Shown here: positions 59,368-64,000 of the stretch, one piece after another
Layout: each line of letters starts with the position of its first letter
How positions within the stretch are numbered: the first letter of the stretch is position 1
Source: Stagnimonas aquatica
Lineage (GTDB): Bacteria > Pseudomonadota > Gammaproteobacteria > Nevskiales > Nevskiaceae
DNA length: 64,000 nucleotides
Assembly (NCBI RefSeq): GCF_003730135.1
Contig: NZ_RJVO01000007.1
Location: forward strand, 62,001 to 126,000
Direction: 5' to 3'
Position numbers and translations under genes: made by a program
The notes under the pieces: generated by a model
The model's database searches: none
Told to the model about the DNA's origin: nothing
The model's input: the letters and a program-made list of their open reading frames with translations, nothing else

Positions 59368-60645
59368 TTGAACGAATTGTCCCTGGGCCTGGAGATGGCG
59401 CTCCTGGTCTTCCTGCTTGCTCTTTCGGCGTTTTTCGCGGCCTCGGAAACCGGCCTGATGACGCTGAACCGCTACCGCCTGAAGACCCGCGCCCAGCAGG
59501 GCGACCGTGGCGCCAGGCTGGCGCAGAAGCTGCTGGACCGGCCCGACCGGCTGATCGGTCTGCTGCTGCTGGGCAAGAACTTCTCCGACAACGCCGCCAC
59601 CGTGGTCGCCACCCTGGTCGCCATCGAGCTGTTCGGCGATAACGAAGTGGTGCTGGGCATCACCACCGTGAGTCTGACCGTGGTCATGCTGGTGTTCTCC
59701 GACGCCGCGCCGAAGACCCTGGCGGCGCTGTATCCGGAGCGGGTCGGCATTCCTTCCGCCTACATCAACTACCCGCTGCAATGGCTGCTGACGCCGGTGG
59801 TATGGACGGTGAGCCTGCTCAGCAACGGCGTGCTGCGCGCCATCGGCGTGACCAAGGAAGACGCCGCCACCCACTCGCTGTCCACCGAGGAGCTGCGCAC
59901 GGTGGTGGTCGAAGCCGGCGCGATGATCCCGCAGCGCCACCAGCGCATGCTGCTGTCGATCCTCGATCTTGAGCACGCGACGGTCGAGGACATCATGATC
60001 CCGCGCAACGAGATCATCGGCATCGACCTCTCCGAGCCCTGGGAACAGATCCACGAGGTGATCGTCGCCAGCAGCCACACCCGGCTGCCGGTGTTCAACG
60101 GCTCCATCGACGACCTGAAAGGCGTGGTGCACCTGCGCAAGCTGGTGCGCGCCGCCGCCCAGGGTCAGCTCAACCTCGACAGTCTGATGGGGCTGGTGCG
60201 CGATCCCTACTTCATCCCCGAGGGCACGCCTCTCAACCAGCAGTTGCTCAACTTCCAGGACCAGAAGCGGCGCATCGGCTTCGTGGTCGACGAGTACGGC
60301 GACATTCAGGGCCTGGTGACGCTGGAAGACATCCTGGAAGAAGTGGTCGGCGAGTTCACCAGCGACCCAGCCACCCGCCAGAAGCACGTGACCCTCGACC
60401 ACGACGGCTCCGCACTGGTCAGCGGCAACGTCACCATCCGCAGCCTCAACCGCAGCCTGCAATGGAAGCTGCCCACCGACGGCCCGAAGACGCTCAACGG
60501 TCTGGTGGTGGAGCAGCTCGGCGACATCCCCAAGACCGGGCGCAAGCTGCGCATCGCCGACTACGAGTTCGAGATCATCGAGGCACGCGCCAACGCGGTG
60601 AAGACCGCGCGCATCCGGCCGGCGCCCAGCGAAGAACTGCTCTAG
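59368..60645 (+). CDS. HlyC/CorC-family membrane protein (CNNM, two CBS domains)
   Basis: 425 residues; TTG start (an in-frame ATG at 59395 is an alternative). DUF21/CNNM membrane domain with SAFFAASETGLMTLNRYRLK and LLGKNFSDNAATVVATL, then two CBS domains (MIPRNEIIGIDLSEPWEQ; FVVDEYGDIQGLVTLEDILEE) and a C-terminal CorC_HlyC domain. Members export magnesium or affect cobalt/magnesium balance. Follows the CcsA-like gene on the same strand. Confidence 0.9.
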   Translation: MNELSLGLEMALLVFLLALSAFFAASETGLMTLNRYRLKTRAQQGDRGARLAQKLLDRPDRLIGLLLLGKNFSDNAATVVATLVAIELFGDNEVVLGITTVSLTVVMLVFSDAAPKTLAALYPERVGIPSAYINYPLQWLLTPVVWTVSLLSNGVLRAIGVTKEDAATHSLSTEELRTVVVEAGAMIPQRHQRMLLSILDLEHATVEDIMIPRNEIIGIDLSEPWEQIHEVIVASSHTRLPVFNGSIDDLKGVVHLRKLVRAAAQGQLNLDSLMGLVRDPYFIPEGTPLNQQLLNFQDQKRRIGFVVDEYGDIQGLVTLEDILEEVVGEFTSDPATRQKHVTLDHDGSALVSGNVTIRSLNRSLQWKLPTDGPKTLNGLVVEQLGDIPKTGRKLRIADYEFEIIEARANAVKTARIRPAPSEELL

Positions 60646-60648
60646 AAC

Positions 60649-61950
60649 CTAGAGCCAGATCCAGCCGAGCACCGCGCTCAGGGCCAGCAGCGGCACCACG
60701 CCCAGCCAACCGCGCACCAAGGCCAGCAGACCGAGAGAGGCCAGCAGCGCCGAGCGGGCATCGAAACCCGAGGCCGGCCAGAACTGCTGTACCGCCAGCA
60801 CCACCGCCAGGTGGGCGATAGCCGCCAGGACCACCGCGCCGATGGCACTCAGCGGCGCGGTCAGCGCACTGAAACTGCGGCTGCGCTCCACCCAGGGCGC
60901 GCCCAGCAGGATGAACAGGAAGGACGGCAGAAAGGTGAAGAAGCTCGCCACCAACGCGCCGGCGATACCCGCCGCCCAGTGCTGCTCGACACCCGCCGCG
61001 CCGAGGTAGCCGATGAAGGCGACCACCATGATCAGCGGCCCCGGCGTGCTCTCCCCCAGGGCCAGGCCGTCGAGCATCTGCGGCGCGCTGATCCAGCCAT
61101 AGGTCTGCACCGCGTTGTGGAACACATAGGGCAGCACCGCATAGGCGCCGCCGAAGGTCAGTAGCGCGGCCTGGGTGAAGAAGGCCGCCATGTCGGTGAG
61201 CCGGCCCTCCGCGCCATCCAGCAGCCGCAGCAGTCCCCATACCGCCAGGCCCAGCCCCAGGCCCAACAGGGCGATGGCCAGCAGGCGGTGGGGACGAATC
61301 TCGGCATGCGCCGGCGTCGGGCTGTGATCGTCGATCAGCGCCGGCCGCCGCTCCTCGGCCAAGGCCGGCGTCGCCGCAGGCGCGGCAAAGGCGTCGCGCC
61401 AGAGCCAGCCGCAGAGCGCTGCCAGCGCCAGCAGCAAGGGAAAGGTCCAGGCTTGGACCGGCAGCAGGCTCAGTACCGCGAACGCGAGCAGCGCCAGCCA
61501 GCGCGCAGGCGGGCGCCGCAGACTGCGACTGCCAACCCGCCAGGCAGCGTGGGCGATGACGGCGATCACCGCCGGCTTGACCCCGGCCAGCAGCGCGGCG
61601 GAGGCGGTGCTGCCCAGCGCCAGATAGGCCCAGGACAGCGCGATCAGCAGCAACAATGAGGGCAGTACGAACAACAGACCGGCGGCAATCCCACCACGCA
61701 CGCCGTGCAACAGCCAGCCCAGATAGGTCGCCAGCTGCTGGGCTTCCGGGCCGGGCAGCAACATGCAGTAGTTGAGTGCGTGAAGAAACCGGCCCTCGGA
61801 GATCCAGCGCCGACGTTCCACCAGTTCCTGGTGCATCAGCGCCACCTGCCCGGCGGGGCCGCCGAAGCTGATGCAGCCCAGTTGCAACCAGTAGACCAGC
61901 GCACGGCGGAAGCGCGGCGCCTCGGGCGCCCCGGCTTGTTCAGGAGTCAT
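60649..61950 (-). CDS. chrA: Chromate-efflux-type transporter
   Basis: 433 residues with two homologous CHR halves. Half one has CISFGGPAGQVALMHQELVERRRW and LLPGPEAQQLATYLGW; half two has LLTFGGAYAVLPYVFHNAV and STPGPLIMVVAFIGYLG. This is the long-chain ChrA type, 10-13 membrane helices, chromate (or sulfate-like anion) extrusion. ATG 61950 was chosen since the first CHR motif follows shortly. Convergent with the CorC-like gene. Confidence 0.92.
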   Translation of the reverse strand: MTPEQAGAPEAPRFRRALVYWLQLGCISFGGPAGQVALMHQELVERRRWISEGRFLHALNYCMLLPGPEAQQLATYLGWLLHGVRGGIAAGLLFVLPSLLLLIALSWAYLALGSTASAALLAGVKPAVIAVIAHAAWRVGSRSLRRPPARWLALLAFAVLSLLPVQAWTFPLLLALAALCGWLWRDAFAAPAATPALAEERRPALIDDHSPTPAHAEIRPHRLLAIALLGLGLGLAVWGLLRLLDGAEGRLTDMAAFFTQAALLTFGGAYAVLPYVFHNAVQTYGWISAPQMLDGLALGESTPGPLIMVVAFIGYLGAAGVEQHWAAGIAGALVASFFTFLPSFLFILLGAPWVERSRSFSALTAPLSAIGAVVLAAIAHLAVVLAVQQFWPASGFDARSALLASLGLLALVRGWLGVVPLLALSAVLGWIWL

Positions 61951-62005
61951 CGGACCACGGCAGGTTGAATTCGCGGGCAGGGCGGTCTTAGTCTGCACGC
62001 GCCCC

Positions 62006-62557
62006 ATGAAGCTGATATTGCCCTTCCTCGCCGGCATCGCCACCGCCGTGACCGTGTCGCTGTACTTCCGACACCCTTCGGCGGAGGCGACGGCGCAGGG
62101 CGCGCCCCGCTTCGCACCCAACTTCCCCAGCCAACAGGCCGAGGACTGGCTCAACTCGCCGCCGCTGAGCTGGCCCGCCCTGCGCGGCAAGGTGGTACTG
62201 CTGGCGGTGGTCGCGCCGGCCTGCATCGACTGCGCGAACTCCCGGCCCTGGCTGACCTCCTTGCTGGAGCGCTACCGACACCGGGGTTTGCGGGTGATTG
62301 TCATCGGCTCGACCGACACCGGCGCTGGCGCAGCGCCCTCGCCCGACCCCGCCACCGGCTACGGACCGGAATTCCCGGTGCTGCTGGATGCCGGCGCCGC
62401 TTACAGCCGCCAGCTCGGCAGCCCGGACCGGCCGGCCTGGTATCTGATCGGCAAACACGGCCTGATCCGGGGGCTGTTTGTCGGCGAGACCCTGGAAGAC
62501 AGCCGCCAGGCCCAGGCCATCGAAGCGGAGCTGGAACAGCTACTGCAAGAGCACTGA
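62006..62557 (+). CDS. Thioredoxin-like membrane-anchored protein
   Basis: 183 residues. One N-terminal hydrophobic anchor (LILPFLAGIATAVTVSLYF). Thioredoxin/TlpA-like fold with a CxxC-type site CIDC in VVAPACIDCANSRPW, then VIVIGSTDTG and the cis-Pro region DRPAWYLIG. Likely a periplasmic thiol oxidoreductase; partner unknown. Divergent from chrA with a 55-base gap and convergent with radA. Confidence 0.8.
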   Translation: MKLILPFLAGIATAVTVSLYFRHPSAEATAQGAPRFAPNFPSQQAEDWLNSPPLSWPALRGKVVLLAVVAPACIDCANSRPWLTSLLERYRHRGLRVIVIGSTDTGAGAAPSPDPATGYGPEFPVLLDAGAAYSRQLGSPDRPAWYLIGKHGLIRGLFVGETLEDSRQAQAIEAELEQLLQEH

Positions 62558-62567
62558 GCGGCCGGGC

Positions 62568-63932
62568 CTAGATCAAGCCCAGCGCCTGGTCGAGCCGGCC
62601 CACCGGCAGCACCTCCAGATCAATCGACGTTGCCTTGCGTGGGCGGTTGCCCTCGGGGACGATGGCGCGCTTGAAGCCGTGCTTGGCGGCCTCGATCAGC
62701 CGCTCCTCGCCGTTCGGCACCGGCCGGATCTCGCCGGCCAGCCCGACCTCGCCGAAGATCACCAGATCATTGGCCACCGCCTGGCCTCGGAAGCTGGACA
62801 GTGCCGCCACCAGGAGCGGCAGGTCGGCGGCGGTCTCGGAAATCTTCATGCCGCCGACGACGTTGGCGAACACGTCCTGATCGCCGAGCGCGATGCCGGC
62901 GTGGCGGTGCAGCACCGCCAGCAGCATGTGCAGGCGGTTGCCTTCCAGCCCCAGGGTGACCCGGCGCGGATTGCCGAGCGCGGAGGAATCGACCAGCGCC
63001 TGCACCTCCACCAGCAGCGGCCGGCTGCCCTGGCGGGTGACGGTGATGACGCTGCCAGGCACCGGCTGCTCGTGGCGCGACAGGAACAGCGCGGACGGGT
63101 TGCTGACCTCCTTCAGCCCGGCATCGGTCATCGCGAACACGCCCAGCTCGTTGACCGCGCCGAAGCGGTTCTTGATCGCCCGGATGATGCGGTAGCGACT
63201 GCCGACATCCTGCTCGAAGTACAGGACGGTATCGACCATGTGTTCCAGCACCCGAGGGCCGGCAATGGCGCCTTCCTTGGTGACATGGCCGACCAGGATG
63301 ATCACGCAGCCGCTCTGCTTGGCGTGGCGCACCACCTGCGCCGTGGTCTCGCGCAGCTGGCTCACCGAGCCGGGCGCGGATTCCAGGCTGTCGGTATAGA
63401 GCGTCTGGATCGAGTCGAGCACCACCAGGCCGGGCTTCTCTCGTGTGAGCACACCGAGAATCTGCTCGACGCTCGTTTCTGCCAGCACCGGCAAATCCAG
63501 GCGCGGCAGGCCGAGGCGCCGGGCACGCAGATGCACCTGGGTGAGCGACTCCTCGCCAGTGATGTAGAGCGTCTTCAATCGCCCTTCCACCGCCGCCAGC
63601 ACCTGCAGCAGCAGGGTGGACTTGCCGATGCCGGGGTCGCCGCCGATCAGGATCACCGCCCCCGGCACCAGGCCGCCGCCCAGCACCCGGTCCATCTCGG
63701 AGAGCTCGGTGGCGACGCGCGGCGAGTCCTCGGCCGAGACCTCGGAGAGCCGCTGCACCCGGCCGTCGCCCGCGAGTCCAGCCATGCCGCCGCTGCGGGC
63801 ACTGCGCGGCGTCGCCGACACCGTTGCCTCGACCAGGGAATTCCAGGCTCCGCAGTCGCCGCACTGGCCGGCCCATTTCGGAAACTGGCCGCCGCATTCC
63901 TGGCACACGTACGCGGTCTTAATCCTGGCCAT
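62568..63932 (-). CDS. radA: DNA repair protein RadA
   Basis: 454 residues, full length. N-terminal C4 zinc finger (CQECGGQFPKWAGQCGDC), RecA-like ATPase with Walker A GGDPGIGKSTL, the KNRFG motif, and a C-terminal Lon-protease-like P domain. A branch-migration helicase-type ATPase in recombination and repair. The 68 bases from 63933 to the window end contain no complete gene. Confidence 0.97.
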   Translation of the reverse strand: MARIKTAYVCQECGGQFPKWAGQCGDCGAWNSLVEATVSATPRSARSGGMAGLAGDGRVQRLSEVSAEDSPRVATELSEMDRVLGGGLVPGAVILIGGDPGIGKSTLLLQVLAAVEGRLKTLYITGEESLTQVHLRARRLGLPRLDLPVLAETSVEQILGVLTREKPGLVVLDSIQTLYTDSLESAPGSVSQLRETTAQVVRHAKQSGCVIILVGHVTKEGAIAGPRVLEHMVDTVLYFEQDVGSRYRIIRAIKNRFGAVNELGVFAMTDAGLKEVSNPSALFLSRHEQPVPGSVITVTRQGSRPLLVEVQALVDSSALGNPRRVTLGLEGNRLHMLLAVLHRHAGIALGDQDVFANVVGGMKISETAADLPLLVAALSSFRGQAVANDLVIFGEVGLAGEIRPVPNGEERLIEAAKHGFKRAIVPEGNRPRKATSIDLEVLPVGRLDQALGLI

Positions 63933-64000
63933 GGGGCGTGCTGCAAGTCATGTCTGGGGCTCGGAAATCTGGGTTAGTATCGGTTTCATTACAACGCAAA

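Overview
The window is about 64 kb of GC-rich DNA (roughly 70% by eye) from a gammaproteobacterium, most likely a member of the Xanthomonadales (Lysobacterales). The support is the gene content (AST-pathway astB, GspA/GspB, the neighbourhood ffh / CcsA-like / CorC-like / radA), abundant REP-type palindromes, and two large palindromic modules of a kind I associate with that order. The taxon is inferred from content; no marker gene was compared.

Left part (1-12 kb): mostly ordinary chromosomal genes. These are the end of a TPR protein, two small paralogous histidine kinases around one NarL-type response regulator, succinylarginine dihydrolase, an outer-membrane barrel, an ElaA-type acetyltransferase, gspA-gspB-ynfA, and an acetylornithine aminotransferase (argD) whose leader carries a terminator-like hairpin. 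A palindromic module of about 670 bp lies between ynfA and argD.

Central part (12-36 kb): the most interesting region. Two giant genes encode a polyunsaturated-fatty-acid-synthase-like (Pfa / 'secondary lipid') multienzyme. The first protein reads flavin-ER-like, flavin-ER-like, KS, AT, three ACPs, KR and a hotdog-like tail. The second reads KS, AT, DH and phosphopantetheinyl transferase. An alkaline-phosphatase-superfamily gene precedes them. After a second copy of the palindromic module come another alkaline-phosphatase-superfamily enzyme, a hexapeptide acyltransferase and a free-standing ACP. Further on are a methyltransferase, an alpha/beta hydrolase, a fused tandem CoA-transferase, an esterase and a short-chain dehydrogenase. 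Together they look like a locus for making and tailoring an unknown specialised lipid. Palindromic repeats were captured in frame as protein linkers between the ACPs and between the two CoA-transferase halves.

Right of that (36-52 kb), mostly on the minus strand: a GIN-domain protein, a PhoD-like phosphatase, a sulfotransferase overlapping an unrecognised propeller-like protein, a PqqD / M50-like / HlyD fusion next to a TolC-type protein (a possible export pair), tRNA-Glu and tRNA-Ala, an MFS transporter, and a lipase / PhaB-like reductase / outer-membrane-protein operon. Whether the sulfotransferase and exporter serve the lipid locus is inference only.

Final part (52-64 kb): patatin-like phospholipase, gamma-glutamyltransferase, a small lower-GC island (a short DpnI-like nuclease domain, then a DUF4258-DUF2283-RHH cassette on the other strand), and then housekeeping genes: ffh, a metallo-beta-lactamase-fold phosphodiesterase, a CcsA-like membrane protein, a CorC/HlyC protein, chrA, a thioredoxin-like protein and radA. 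No rRNA, CRISPR array, prophage or transposase was seen.
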